Source: Micromonospora lupini str. Lupac 08
GTDB lineage: Bacteria; Actinomycetota; Actinomycetes; Mycobacteriales; Micromonosporaceae
Reading direction: 5' to 3'
DNA: 64,000 nucleotides
Assembly (NCBI RefSeq): GCF_000297395.2
Contig: NZ_HF570108.1
Span: 2,770,106 to 2,834,105, forward strand
Below the pieces are notes generated by a model. It was not told where the DNA came from. It saw only the letters and a list, made by a program, of their open reading frames with translations, and made no database searches. This document shows positions 1 to 9,160 of the stretch, one piece after another (within the stretch, counting starts at the first letter, position 1; each line of letters starts with the position of its first letter). Both the position numbers and the translations under genes were made by a program.

Positions 1-2
1 CG

Positions 3-1256
3 ACCCTGCCGATGGGCGTAGACAGCATCGGCATGCGGCGCGTCTTCGACACCGATGCCCTCGCCGCAGCGATGCCCCTGGCCTCCGCGGATCTACCCGC
101 CCCCTTGCCCGGCGACCCGCCCAGCGCCTCCGGGGTGCTCTACGGGGTCAACACCGCCACTAACGGCATCATCTGGCACGACCGCTGGGCCGCCGACAAC
201 CACAACAGCCTCGTACTCGCACGATCCGGCGCCGGTAAGTCGTACTTCATCAAGCTCGAAACCCTGCGCTCCCTCTACGACGGAGTGCAGGTCAACGTCA
301 TCGACCCCGAAGACGAATACCTGCGGCTCGCCGAAGCAGTCGGCGGCACCGTCATCCAACTCGGCGCACCCAACGTCCGGCTCAACCCGCTGGACATCGC
401 TGCCGACGACAACCGACCCGACGCCCGCAACCGGCGAGCCCTGTTCATGCACACACTGATTAACGTCCTGCTCGGCGCCGGCGGCCACGACGGTGCGATG
501 GCACCCACCGAACGCGCCGCCCTCGACCGGGCGGTCAACACTGCGTACCTTGCTGCCGGCATCACCAACGAACCGACTACCTGGGCCCGCCCGGCTCCGC
601 TTCTCCGCGACGTCGCCGCCGCCCTGGAGGTCGACGCCACACCGCCGGCGCTCACCCTTGCCGCCCGCCTCTCCCCATGGACCACCGGCAGCTTCAGCCA
701 CCTCTTCGACGGACCCACCACAACCGACCCCACCGGGCACCTGGTGGTCTGGTCCACCCGACAGCTCGCCGACGAACTCCGCGCCCCCGGGATGCTCCTC
801 GCCCTCGACGCGATCTGGCGCACCGTCGACGCCCCACCCGCCGACGGCCCGACCGCCGACCCACGCCGCCTCGTCATCGTCGACGAGGCCTGGACGCTGC
901 TGCGCGACGGCGAAGGCGTCCGATTCCTCAACCGGCTGGCGAAGGCCGCCCGCAAGCGGCGGGCCGGGGTGTCCGTGGTGACACAGGACGCCGCGGACCT
1001 GCTGGGCTCTGAACTCGGGCAGGCCGTCGTCGCGAACGCGGCGACCCAGCTCCTCATGCGCCAGGCCCCGCAGGCCATCGCCGCCGTCGCCGACAGCTTC
1101 AACCTGACCGGGGGAGAGGCGCGGATGCTGCTGTCAGCGCAACGAGGGGAGAGCCTCCTCCTCGCGGGCGCCAACCGGGTAGGCGCCCACGCCGTGTCCT
1201 CTCAACGGGAACACGAACTCTGCGTCACGGGTGACCTCGACGGGCAGACGCCGTGA
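3..1256 (+). CDS. VirB4/TraC-like conjugation ATPase, 5' partial
   Basis: The reading frame is open to the left edge, so the true start lies upstream; the first in-window ATG is at 12. Numbered from that ATG, the product has a Walker A motif RSGAGKS at residues 71-77 and a Walker B motif LVIVDEAW at about 287-294. The order and spacing match the C-terminal ATPase half of VirB4-like proteins of type IV secretion systems, which energise assembly of the conjugation channel at the inner face of the membrane. It overlaps the next gene, a VirD4-like ATPase, by the 4-base GTGA. The pair VirB4 plus VirD4 implies a conjugative element. The N-terminal half is outside the window, so completeness cannot be judged. 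Confidence 0.8.
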   Translation, partial: TLPMGVDSIGMRRVFDTDALAAAMPLASADLPAPLPGDPPSASGVLYGVNTATNGIIWHDRWAADNHNSLVLARSGAGKSYFIKLETLRSLYDGVQVNVIDPEDEYLRLAEAVGGTVIQLGAPNVRLNPLDIAADDNRPDARNRRALFMHTLINVLLGAGGHDGAMAPTERAALDRAVNTAYLAAGITNEPTTWARPAPLLRDVAAALEVDATPPALTLAARLSPWTTGSFSHLFDGPTTTDPTGHLVVWSTRQLADELRAPGMLLALDAIWRTVDAPPADGPTADPRRLVIVDEAWTLLRDGEGVRFLNRLAKAARKRRAGVSVVTQDAADLLGSELGQAVVANAATQLLMRQAPQAIAAVADSFNLTGGEARMLLSAQRGESLLLAGANRVGAHAVSSQREHELCVTGDLDGQTP

Positions 1257-3745
1257 CAACGCTCACCTCATCGACACCGCCGGCGTCGCCCTTCGTGCCT
1301 CCGCCGGTGCCGTCCAACCCAATCGCGGACGCCATCGTGGACGCACTCCGGTGGGTGACCGACCGCCCGTGGCTAGGCATCGTCGTCGCCGCCCTCGGGC
1401 TCGTCGTACTGATCGCGCGAGGACAACTGCTCAGTTGGCGGCACCGGCGGCTACTGCGTCACGCCCACCAGGTCGTCATCACTCCACCACCGGAGGTCGA
1501 TCCAGACAGCGCTGCACGCTGGTGGGCTACCTGCGCAGAGATTCTTCGCCCCGCCGGGTGGCGGCGCCTGATCCACGGCACTCCACACGTCGGGTTCGAA
1601 TACCGATGGGCGGGCCGGCAATTGACCATCAACATCTGGTTGCCCGGCACCGTGCCCACCGGACCCGTCCTCGCCGCCATCACCGGCGCCTGGCCGGGCG
1701 CCACCGCCGCCGTCACTGACGCCACCGCACCGATACCCCGGGCGACCCTCGACGAGGGCGGCGCCCTGCTTCCCACCCTCGCGGCCTGGTACCCGATCGT
1801 CACCGACCACGACAGCGACCCCCTACGACCACTGATCTCCGCGCTGTCCGGACTGCAGGATCCCGAGTACGCCTGCGTGCAGGTACTCACCCGCCCAGCC
1901 ACACCCCGGCAGATCCGTCGGCTCCGCGCCGGGACCGGGGCCCTCCGCAATGGCCAGCCCGCACGAGGGCTACTCGACCCCACAGCCTGGCTCCGCGGCC
2001 TGCTCGAACTGATCGTGCCCGGCCCCGGCCGGGCACCCGCAGCCACTCGGGTCGCCGCCACCCGGTCGGTACCGACAGATCCGGAACGCGATCGCGACGC
2101 CCGCGCCGCGGTCGACAAACTCGCAGCCGGGCAGCTGTGGGAGACCTCGATCCGGTACGGCGTCGCCCACACCAACCCCCGCAATGCGGCAGAAGACAAT
2201 CTGCGGGCCCGACTGAAGACCCTCGCCCACGGCGTCGCCTCCGCCTACGGCGTCTACACCGCCCGCCAACGACTGCGCCGCGTCCGGCTCAAGCAGCCCG
2301 CCGCAGTATTGTCCGCTCGACCACTGCGCTCCGGGTACCTGCTCGGAGCCGGTGAACTCGCCGCCGTCGCGGCCCTACCGACCGACCTGGCCGTACCCGG
2401 CCTCCGACGCGCTCGCGCGAAGCCCATGCCAGCGCCGGTCGAGGTCCCCGCCGGCGGACGCGGCGTCAAACAACTCGGACACGCCGAGATCGGCGGTCAC
2501 GCCGTCGGGCTGCCCGTCGTCGACGCCCGCCAGCACCTGCACGTCCTCGGCTCCACGGGCGTCGGCAAGTCGACCTTCCTGGTCAACATGATCCTCGACG
2601 ACGTGGCCGCCCGCCGCGGTGTCGTGGTCATCGACCCCAAGGGAGACCTCGTCACCGACGTCCTGGACCGGCTGCCGGAGACCGTCGCTGACCGGGTCGT
2701 CCTCATCGATCCCGACCAGGACCAGGGCGGCTACTTCAACCCGCTCTCGGGGGACGACCACGACCTCGCCGTCGACAACGTCGTCTCCATCTTCAGCAAG
2801 ATCTTCCAGAGGCATTGGGGGCCGCGCATCGACGACACCCTGCGGGTCGCCTGCCTCACCCTGATGCGCAAGGCGCACGCGACGCTCGCGTTGGTGCCAC
2901 CGCTGCTCAACGACCGCCAGTTCCGGATGGCCTTCACCGACGGGCTCGACGACCCAGAAGGCCTGCTCGGCTACTGGAGTTGGTACGAGTCGATGCCGCC
3001 GCCGGTGCGAGCGCAAGTCATCGGACCCGTCATGGCCCGGTTGAGAGCGTTCCTGCTGCGGGACTTCCCACGCCGAACCCTCGGCACGCCCCGCTCTTCA
3101 TTCGACATGGGGCAACTGCTCGACAACGGCGGCATCCTGCTCGCTCGCCTCCCCAAAGGCCAACTCGGCGAGGACACCTCTCGGCTGATGGGTTCCTTCG
3201 TGTTGGCCCGCGCCTGGCAGGCCGCCACTGCCCGCGCGAGACTGCCCGAAGACAAACGACGCGACTGCACCATATTCGTCGACGAGTGCCACAACTTTTT
3301 GAATCTGCCCGGCTCGGTGGACGACATGCTCGCCGAAGCCCGCGGCTATCGCATGAGCCTGGTGCTGGCCCACCAGGACCTCGCTCAACTACCACGACCC
3401 ACCCAGCTTGCACTGAGCGCGAACGCTCGTAACAAGATCACCTTCAACGTGGCGCCTGAGGATGCGCATCAGATGGCCCGGCACATGTTCCCGGAACTGT
3501 CCGAACACGATCTAAGCCACCTGGACGCCTACCAGGCAGCCGCGCGGCTGGTCATCGGCAACCGGGAGACCGCGGCGTTCACCCTGCACACCCGGCCACC
3601 CCGCCCCGTGGTCGGCGCCGCCACACACATCCGGGCCGCTTGTGCCGCTGCCAGCGGCAACGCGACGGACCCGACCGCCATCGAGCAGCTCGCCAAGCGC
3701 CTCGCCGGCAGCGATCGAGGCAAGACATCCCGTCGCAGCGACTGA
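1253..3745 (+). CDS. VirD4/TraG-like type IV coupling ATPase
   Basis: This 830-residue protein has one N-terminal membrane segment (about residues 40-56), a central Walker A motif GSTGVGKST (K near 439) and a Walker B motif TIFVDECHNF (about 672-681), followed by a segment like the TraM-recognition region of TraD/TraG proteins. Coupling proteins of this family are membrane hexamers that bring the relaxase-DNA complex to the channel and pump DNA. The GTG start at 1253 overlaps the previous stop codon in GTGA, which indicates translational coupling with the VirB4-like gene. No relaxase was identified in the window. A DNA-transfer role in conjugation is inferred from family and context. Confidence 0.85.
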   Translation: MTTLTSSTPPASPFVPPPVPSNPIADAIVDALRWVTDRPWLGIVVAALGLVVLIARGQLLSWRHRRLLRHAHQVVITPPPEVDPDSAARWWATCAEILRPAGWRRLIHGTPHVGFEYRWAGRQLTINIWLPGTVPTGPVLAAITGAWPGATAAVTDATAPIPRATLDEGGALLPTLAAWYPIVTDHDSDPLRPLISALSGLQDPEYACVQVLTRPATPRQIRRLRAGTGALRNGQPARGLLDPTAWLRGLLELIVPGPGRAPAATRVAATRSVPTDPERDRDARAAVDKLAAGQLWETSIRYGVAHTNPRNAAEDNLRARLKTLAHGVASAYGVYTARQRLRRVRLKQPAAVLSARPLRSGYLLGAGELAAVAALPTDLAVPGLRRARAKPMPAPVEVPAGGRGVKQLGHAEIGGHAVGLPVVDARQHLHVLGSTGVGKSTFLVNMILDDVAARRGVVVIDPKGDLVTDVLDRLPETVADRVVLIDPDQDQGGYFNPLSGDDHDLAVDNVVSIFSKIFQRHWGPRIDDTLRVACLTLMRKAHATLALVPPLLNDRQFRMAFTDGLDDPEGLLGYWSWYESMPPPVRAQVIGPVMARLRAFLLRDFPRRTLGTPRSSFDMGQLLDNGGILLARLPKGQLGEDTSRLMGSFVLARAWQAATARARLPEDKRRDCTIFVDECHNFLNLPGSVDDMLAEARGYRMSLVLAHQDLAQLPRPTQLALSANARNKITFNVAPEDAHQMARHMFPELSEHDLSHLDAYQAAARLVIGNRETAAFTLHTRPPRPVVGAATHIRAACAAASGNATDPTAIEQLAKRLAGSDRGKTSRRSD

Positions 3746-3875
3746 CGTCGCAACTTCCCACCCCATACACCGGGGTGGGTTCGCACCCTGGTCGCCGGTC
3801 CGGCCCGGCCATGGTCGTTGCGAGCAGCCTGGGAATCGGCCGGTGCTCACCCAACAACGCAGCTAGGAGACGTAC

Positions 3876-3944
3876 ATGAGTCATGATCAGCCGTCCCGAC
3901 AGTCCCACCGGGGGGACATCCTCCAATCGGGGGGTGCCCCGTGA
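3876..3944 (+). CDS. 22-residue leader ORF coupled to the replication-relaxation gene
   Basis: An AGGAGA ribosome-binding site at 3864-3869 sits 6 bases before an ATG that opens a 22-codon frame. Its TGA stop (3942-3944) overlaps the GTG start of the next gene as GTGA. The downstream gene has no convincing ribosome-binding site of its own, so the peptide probably serves to deliver ribosomes. It has no recognisable domain and is rich in Ser, Gln and Gly. It could instead be the remnant of an upstream exon-like extension lost by a frameshift, but the good site and the clean overlap favour a true leader. Confidence 0.55.
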   Translation: MSHDQPSRQSHRGDILQSGGAP

Positions 3945-4885
3945 CCCCCCGATCCCGATCTCCCCTCCGTCGCTCCACGACCACGCTTTCCGACGTCTCG
4001 GCCCGCCTTCGCCCTCGCGATCGGGTGATCGCCTTCCTGCTGTCCGACCACACCTCCCTCACCACCGACCAGATCACCTCGGCCCTGTTCGACTCACCGG
4101 TCACCTGCGCCCATCGCCTCTACACCCTGCGACGGCTCGACTTCATCGACCGTGTACTGCGCTCCCACCCCGGCCAACCCGCACAGGTCTACTGGGTGCC
4201 CGGCCGGCTCTCCGCCCGCTTCGTGGCCCTCGCCCGCGGTGACACCCCGCCCACCCCGAAAACCGTCGCACTCGCTGCGGACTCGGTGCTGTCCAACCGG
4301 ATCCGGCAACACACCATCGAGACCAATCAGTTCTTCATCGACCTCCTCGCCCACGGGCGCGGTCACCCCGAGGTGAGGCTGACCCGCTGGTGGTCCGAGC
4401 AGCAGACAGCCGCCGCCTTCGGGCAACGGGTACGCCCAGACGCACACGGTGTCTGGACCAACGGTCGCAACAGCGTCGGCTTCTGGCTCGAGTACGACCG
4501 TGCCACCGAAGACCACCCGCGTCTACGCGACAAGCTGGAGCCCTACCGGCGCCTCCGTGTGGACGGCGGGCCCGGCCACATCCTGCTGTTCTCCCTGCCG
4601 AGTCGGGAACGCGAACGCAACTTCCACACCAAGCTCGCTGACGCCGCCCGTCACGATCACCGTGTCGCCGACGCCTTGGCCGCGCTCACCGTCGCCACCT
4701 GCGCCCGCGACCGGATCAACGGACACAGCCCGGCCGGACCGGTATGGCGGCTCGTGGGCAACGGGGGACACCGGCTGAGCCTGGCCGACCTACCCACCAC
4801 CGACGACGAACCAGGCCCGCTCAACCCCGGCCCACCACGCCCGGCCGACGACCCGCTCCACGAGCTGCGTGACGAAGCAGAGTGA
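3941..4885 (+). CDS. Replication-relaxation family protein
   Basis: The 314-residue product begins with a winged-helix-like segment (about residues 25-75, LTTDQITSALF then a recognition-helix-like stretch) and continues into a larger domain containing a conserved FWLEYDRATE segment. This arrangement matches the replication-relaxation (MobC-like) family found next to TraG/VirD4 genes on actinobacterial plasmids and integrative elements. Such proteins are thought to bind DNA at the replication or transfer origin; the biochemistry is not well established. The GTG start is chosen because it overlaps the stop of a short leader frame. The position just after the coupling ATPase supports a role in mobilisation. 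Confidence 0.75.
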   Translation: MTPRSRSPLRRSTTTLSDVSARLRPRDRVIAFLLSDHTSLTTDQITSALFDSPVTCAHRLYTLRRLDFIDRVLRSHPGQPAQVYWVPGRLSARFVALARGDTPPTPKTVALAADSVLSNRIRQHTIETNQFFIDLLAHGRGHPEVRLTRWWSEQQTAAAFGQRVRPDAHGVWTNGRNSVGFWLEYDRATEDHPRLRDKLEPYRRLRVDGGPGHILLFSLPSRERERNFHTKLADAARHDHRVADALAALTVATCARDRINGHSPAGPVWRLVGNGGHRLSLADLPTTDDEPGPLNPGPPRPADDPLHELRDEAE

Positions 4886-5041
4886 ACCGTCGTGTCGATA
4901 CCTGGCAGAATGGGACCTGCCGATTCGCTGACTGCCCGCCCCAGTAGGGGCACCCGGTGACCTCGTACGACATCGCCGCCAGACTGCCCTCCATCGGCCG
5001 GCTGCGGCAGCGGTGTAAGGCATTGGCCCTGCTGGAATGCA

Positions 5042-5227
5042 TCATCGACGGCGCCGGTCACGCCGGTTACGCCGCTTCCACTGCGCGACGAGCGGAGACG
5101 CGGCTGCATACACGTCCTTGACGCCGCCGATGACCACCAAAGCCACGTCCACGTATCGCCTGTAGTCCTGGCCCGCCTGCTCAACCCTGTCGACGTTTCG
5201 GAGCTTGTTCGAGTCCTCGTGGCTCAT
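5042..5227 (-). CDS. Small basic hypothetical protein
   Basis: A 61-codon frame starts at an ATG preceded by GGGAAG at 6 bases. The product has an acidic N-terminus, a short hydrophobic stretch (VDVALVVIGGV) and a strongly basic C-terminus (KRRNRRDRRRR). It is divergent from the XRE regulator gene, and the region between them carries a perfect inverted repeat, so both could be controlled by that regulator. No family was recognised. It may be a chance frame; the ribosome-binding site and placement are the only support. Confidence 0.4.
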   Translation of the reverse strand: MSHEDSNKLRNVDRVEQAGQDYRRYVDVALVVIGGVKDVYAAASPLVAQWKRRNRRDRRRR

Positions 5228-5310
5228 CGGGAACTTCCCTCTCTCATACAAGTTGGCTGCGTCGGACGCACGGATCGAGCGGCGCCTCGTGTTACGGTTT
5301 TGGAGCTTCT

Positions 5311-5343
5311 CTGTGTTGCTGGTGAAAAGTATCAGCAACACAG
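5311..5343. promoter_or_regulatory. Perfect 11-bp inverted repeat, candidate operator
   Basis: CTGTGTTGCTG at 5311-5321 and its exact reverse complement CAGCAACACAG at 5333-5343 are separated by 11 bases. The element sits 22 bases before the start of the XRE-family gene and between it and a divergent small frame. XRE regulators usually bind dyads of this size, so an autoregulatory operator is likely. Formation of an RNA hairpin in the leader is the alternative. Confidence 0.6.
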
Positions 5344-5365
5344 TTCACAAGGAAGGGGTGTTGCC

Positions 5366-6145
5366 GTGAAATCCGGATCGGGTTCGGCGGTGGCGTTTGG
5401 CCGCGTGCTGCAGGCCGTGCGCAAGCACCTGTCGAAGAACCAGGCCGACGTCGCCGCCTCCTTCGACCCCAAGCTCTCCGTGGCCGCCGTCTCCATGGCC
5501 GAGAGCGGCAACCGCCCACCCAAAAGCGAGGCGATCGTCCGGGGCTACGCCGCCGCCCTGGAACTCGACGAGGATGCGCTGCTCGACCTCTGGTGGGCGA
5601 TGCAGGGGATGGTCGCACTGGAGAGCGAGGCGGAAGAGCGCGTGGTTAAGCAGTGGTGGCGCGAGCTGAGGCCGGGTTTCGACGCCGAATTTGACCTTCA
5701 CCGCGCCAGAACCGCCGCCAAGACGAAGCGGACTCCGAACGACGACTATTACGCGCCTTCGGCGGCCCTGATCGCCCTCGCCGACGCGATCTGCGGGATC
5801 CTGGCGCGCATGCTGGGCGAATCATGGAAGGTTCGCTATAAAGCCGAGATCGGCCTCCGTGAGCCCTCCGACGGCTACCTCGCAGTGGTCAATATCGAGC
5901 TGCGGGCACAGGTTTCGGACGGATCTCTGGACACGATGGCCACCTTCGCGTGCCCTGAGCCCGTGACACGGCCCTTTCCGACCGAACTGATGGGGGCAAA
6001 GCCTCAGGGAGGCTCCTCTCTAGAGGCCGGATGGATCCTCAATGCGCTGATGGCGATGCCCGCCCGCGAACGAGCGGCCGTCGCCGGGTTCATTTACGGT
6101 CTGCGAGAGGGTTCCAGCCTCTACGGAGCCAGCGAAGACAAGTAG
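5366..6145 (+). CDS. XRE-family transcriptional regulator
   Basis: The product has 259 residues with a helix-turn-helix of the XRE type in the first 70 residues (LQAVRKHLSKNQADVAASF then VSMAESGNRPPK). The C-terminal two thirds contain no recognised domain and may sense a signal or dimerise. The GTG at 5366 is chosen because GGAAGGGG lies 7 bases upstream; an earlier in-frame GTG at 5219 would place the inverted repeat inside the coding region. It stands between transfer genes and a run of hypothetical genes, so it probably controls transfer or maintenance of the element. Confidence 0.75.
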   Translation: MKSGSGSAVAFGRVLQAVRKHLSKNQADVAASFDPKLSVAAVSMAESGNRPPKSEAIVRGYAAALELDEDALLDLWWAMQGMVALESEAEERVVKQWWRELRPGFDAEFDLHRARTAAKTKRTPNDDYYAPSAALIALADAICGILARMLGESWKVRYKAEIGLREPSDGYLAVVNIELRAQVSDGSLDTMATFACPEPVTRPFPTELMGAKPQGGSSLEAGWILNALMAMPARERAAVAGFIYGLREGSSLYGASEDK

Positions 6146-6164
6146 CGGCGCCACCGACCCCGAA

Positions 6165-6464
6165 TCAAGGCCGTGGGTCAGCAGTCGGCGTGGGCCACCG
6201 AGTTCCAAACCTGGCACGCACTATGCGGCCGCCGTCGGCCAGCAGTCCGCAGGCGAGGGAGATCACCGCGACACTGACGCCGGTTCGCCAAGCGGGGTTC
6301 TCGAGGGGCAGCGTGATCCACCAGACGATGAGCAGTGCGGCGCGGGCAGCGAGCCGCAGCAGCCAACTTCCCACGTATTCTCCCCAGGCGAGACACGGCG
6401 AGCCCCTCCGCACCCGATGCTCGGTTGAGCTGAGAGCACCGATGAGACGGCGAAGATCCGGCAC
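6165..6464 (-). CDS. Possible small membrane protein
   Basis: This 99-codon minus-strand frame encodes two hydrophobic segments (LLRLAARAALLIVWWITL and TGVSVAVISLACGLLA) separated by a short charged loop, followed by a basic tail. The start is a GTG without a clear ribosome-binding site. It lies between the XRE gene and the large minus-strand gene that ends at 6584, in a stretch of about 440 bases that otherwise holds nothing recognisable. The paired hydrophobic segments are the only evidence that it is coding. Confidence 0.35.
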   Translation of the reverse strand: MPDLRRLIGALSSTEHRVRRGSPCLAWGEYVGSWLLRLAARAALLIVWWITLPLENPAWRTGVSVAVISLACGLLADGGRIVRARFGTRWPTPTADPRP

Positions 6465-6583
6465 CCACCTGCGCGCACCGTACCTTCGCCTCGCGCTAGC
6501 CGCGCTCGGTCACCGTCGTGTTCGGGTGACGCGCGGCTGTCGCGTTGGTGACGAACCGACCCGTGACCTCCGGTGCAACGTGC

Positions 6584-9160
6584 TCAGCGGCGCCGGCGGT
6601 TCTTCTTTCCCCGTTTGCCGCGTAACTGCCTGGTGCTGCGTCGTGCACTCGGAGGAACCTTGTTGTTGAAGGTGGCCGCGAGGCCCCGCAGCGGGGTGAC
6701 CTCGAGGGCGGCGTCTCGGTCGGCAGTCCGACGTTGAGGCTCGCCGCGGTAGCGAGACCCGCGTAGCGACCCGTCGGTCTCGTACAGCAGCAGCATCGAC
6801 CGGCTCGACCGGGTCTGGTACTGCTTCGCGTCTATATACCCGGGGAGATGGTCGATGCTCACCCCTTCAGGCACGGCCGCCGCAGTAAGCAGCCAGGGCC
6901 CGGCACTGGTGGTGCCGTGAGTGGTCACGCTGCGCTCGATGTCGCCGCCACGCGCCTGGTGGCACTGCTCCTCCAGCTTTTTCCCGATGTCGCGCTGCGC
7001 GCTCTCACTCAGACCGACCAGGTCGGCGCCAAACCGAAGCCACCCGGGTGATTTGGCCGACTCGCTCGCTGCCAGGTACTGCTCAACCCACGGCTCCTCC
7101 TGGCGGGTTGGCTTAGGTGCTTGGACTTCTGAGAGACCGTCGCGGCTATAGAACCAAGCATCCAGCGGATCAGTGAGAGTTCCGAGCCGTACGCGGGACT
7201 GCTCCTCGTAGCGGCGCATGTCGGACGCCTTGATGGGCCTGTCGATTGGGAGTTGGGCCGCGACGTCCCGCGGGTCGGGCTCGAAGTACATGCCTCCGTT
7301 GACGAACCACATGAACATGTCGAGTTCGTCGACGCCGTTCACCATTGTTGCGAGCTTTCGGCCGCGGCGACGCCGCAGGTACTCGAGGAACTGGGCGGAG
7401 TGGTCGATCGTGCGGCTGATGACGATCAGGTCGTGCAGGCTCACGATCCACGGCACCTCGTCGGTATCGATGATGCCCTTGTGCGCGAGCTCGTTCATCG
7501 ACAACGACAGCGGACCCATATCGTCGAGCATCACAATGATCGAGTGGATCTCCCTGACCGACGCCAGGTCAATCCACTCACCGCCGACGCTCCAGACCCC
7601 CTGGTTGGTGCGGATCAAGTTGGTCAACCGGTCCGCTTGCTCGTTGCCCTCCTTGAGGGTCTTCTGCAGGTCTGAGGCCAACCGTTTGGCGTTGCCGCCG
7701 CGGGCCTTCTCCGTGACGGACCCGGCCTTCACCTCGACGCACAAGGCGATACCGTCGACGACGAACAGTAAGTCCGACTCGAAGTCCCGGGTCGGGACGC
7801 CCGTCCGGTCGGCGTCCTTGCCCAGGCTTGCCGTTTGGTCGATGGAGACCGGGCCGGCGTACTTCTGCCCCTTCCAGTGGGGCTCGACTCCGGCAAGCAG
7901 CTTGCTGAGCGCGGCAGCCGCCTTCGACTCGGAATACTCGGCCCGCCGTCCGTCGTACTTCGACCACACCTTGCCTGCACTCCGGCGCTTCCCGGCGGCG
8001 GCCGCGGCGATCCCACGCTCGATGTTACGGCGCAGTTCGTCTTCACCCAGGAACCCGTTGAGGATGAGGTACTCGCCGTCGTCCGCGATGCACCCCCACG
8101 GCACCACACGCTCCCCCTGCGCGAACCTGATGACCGGGTTAGCCTCACTACCCGCCGGCCGCGAGGTGCTGAAATACTCCAGCACTGCCTTCGCCGTCGA
8201 CTCCTCGATTCCGGCACGGCCTGCGGCCTCGATGGCCGACACAGCCCCAAACAGCCGGCACTCGTTCACCATGAGATTCATGTCGCGCCGGAACGCGTCT
8301 GCGTCGATGTCCTCGATGTCGACACCCGACTGAGCGACGTCCCCGACGCGGTCGCGCGCACCGAAGAACCGCTCGTTTAGCAGGGCCACCGACGCCTCGC
8401 GCACCGCCCGGATTGCGTCGAGGGTGAACCCGAGGGTATTCACCATGACGGTGGCGACGGTTGGATCACCCAAGAGCTCGGTGTTCAGTTCCTTCGCGAT
8501 CGACTCGTACTGTCGTCCGCGGACCGAGAGCTCGTACCCCTTGAACTCGCCTGCGAGAGTGCCGAGCGGCTGATCTACACGCTGACCCTGCAAGACAGCG
8601 CGCGTCTGGGCGGCCCTCACGATGTCGGCCGCCAGACCTAGCGCCTTCCCGGGGTTGGGCTGCCCCGAGTTCTCGCCGGTCAGCGGCTGCCGGGGCAACC
8701 CCATGCCTAGGAGCGTGAGTGCGATGACGTCCTGAGCGGCCTGAGAGTTCTCGACCTGGCTCTGGCTCTCTCGCATTTCGCTGAAGTCCCACGGCCCCGC
8801 CGCGAAGCGAAGGAACGCGAGCGTGTCGAACGAGTCGTACCCATGCAGGCGCTTCTCAAGCGCAAGGCGAGCGGACGCGAGTGCCTCCCCGAGGTAAGTG
8901 AGGGCATCGTCAACATTAGATGCAGCCTGGGAGAGTTGCTGGAGGTAGGTTGCGGCTCGGGTGAGGCTACCCGTCACGCCGGTGCCTACGACCTCCATCC
9001 GTCCATACTCGGAGTTCACGGCCCCAGTATGACGATCCCCACTGACATCGGATCCCATTAATTCCCGACGTCGTCGGGCTGGCAGAGATCCGAGATTGAC
9101 CGGCTCGGCGGTGGCTGGCGGAACACCCTCACGGGGTGGGGAGGACATGCTGGGTTGCAT
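6584..9160 (-). CDS. Large hypothetical protein with PD-(D/E)XK nuclease-like motif
   Basis: The frame encodes up to 858 residues. No full-length family was recognised. Near residues 457-478 the segment ESDLLFVVDG followed by IALCVEVKAG has the pattern D-(x)n-E-x-K of the PD-(D/E)XK nuclease superfamily, as in NERD- or Mrr-like domains. The N-terminal 400 residues are mostly helical, and the C-terminal tail is very basic (KRGKKNRRRR). It is transcribed against the surrounding conjugation genes and stands alone, which fits a cargo gene such as a defence or restriction factor. The start is uncertain: ATG codons at 9160, 9058 and about 9003 all lack a strong ribosome-binding site. Confidence 0.6.
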   Translation of the reverse strand: MQPSMSSPPREGVPPATAEPVNLGSLPARRRRELMGSDVSGDRHTGAVNSEYGRMEVVGTGVTGSLTRAATYLQQLSQAASNVDDALTYLGEALASARLALEKRLHGYDSFDTLAFLRFAAGPWDFSEMRESQSQVENSQAAQDVIALTLLGMGLPRQPLTGENSGQPNPGKALGLAADIVRAAQTRAVLQGQRVDQPLGTLAGEFKGYELSVRGRQYESIAKELNTELLGDPTVATVMVNTLGFTLDAIRAVREASVALLNERFFGARDRVGDVAQSGVDIEDIDADAFRRDMNLMVNECRLFGAVSAIEAAGRAGIEESTAKAVLEYFSTSRPAGSEANPVIRFAQGERVVPWGCIADDGEYLILNGFLGEDELRRNIERGIAAAAAGKRRSAGKVWSKYDGRRAEYSESKAAAALSKLLAGVEPHWKGQKYAGPVSIDQTASLGKDADRTGVPTRDFESDLLFVVDGIALCVEVKAGSVTEKARGGNAKRLASDLQKTLKEGNEQADRLTNLIRTNQGVWSVGGEWIDLASVREIHSIIVMLDDMGPLSLSMNELAHKGIIDTDEVPWIVSLHDLIVISRTIDHSAQFLEYLRRRRGRKLATMVNGVDELDMFMWFVNGGMYFEPDPRDVAAQLPIDRPIKASDMRRYEEQSRVRLGTLTDPLDAWFYSRDGLSEVQAPKPTRQEEPWVEQYLAASESAKSPGWLRFGADLVGLSESAQRDIGKKLEEQCHQARGGDIERSVTTHGTTSAGPWLLTAAAVPEGVSIDHLPGYIDAKQYQTRSSRSMLLLYETDGSLRGSRYRGEPQRRTADRDAALEVTPLRGLAATFNNKVPPSARRSTRQLRGKRGKKNRRRR

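Noticed and set aside
7218..8333. 371-codon plus-strand ORF
   Set aside because: It is entirely antisense to the 858-residue gene and looks like its shadow.
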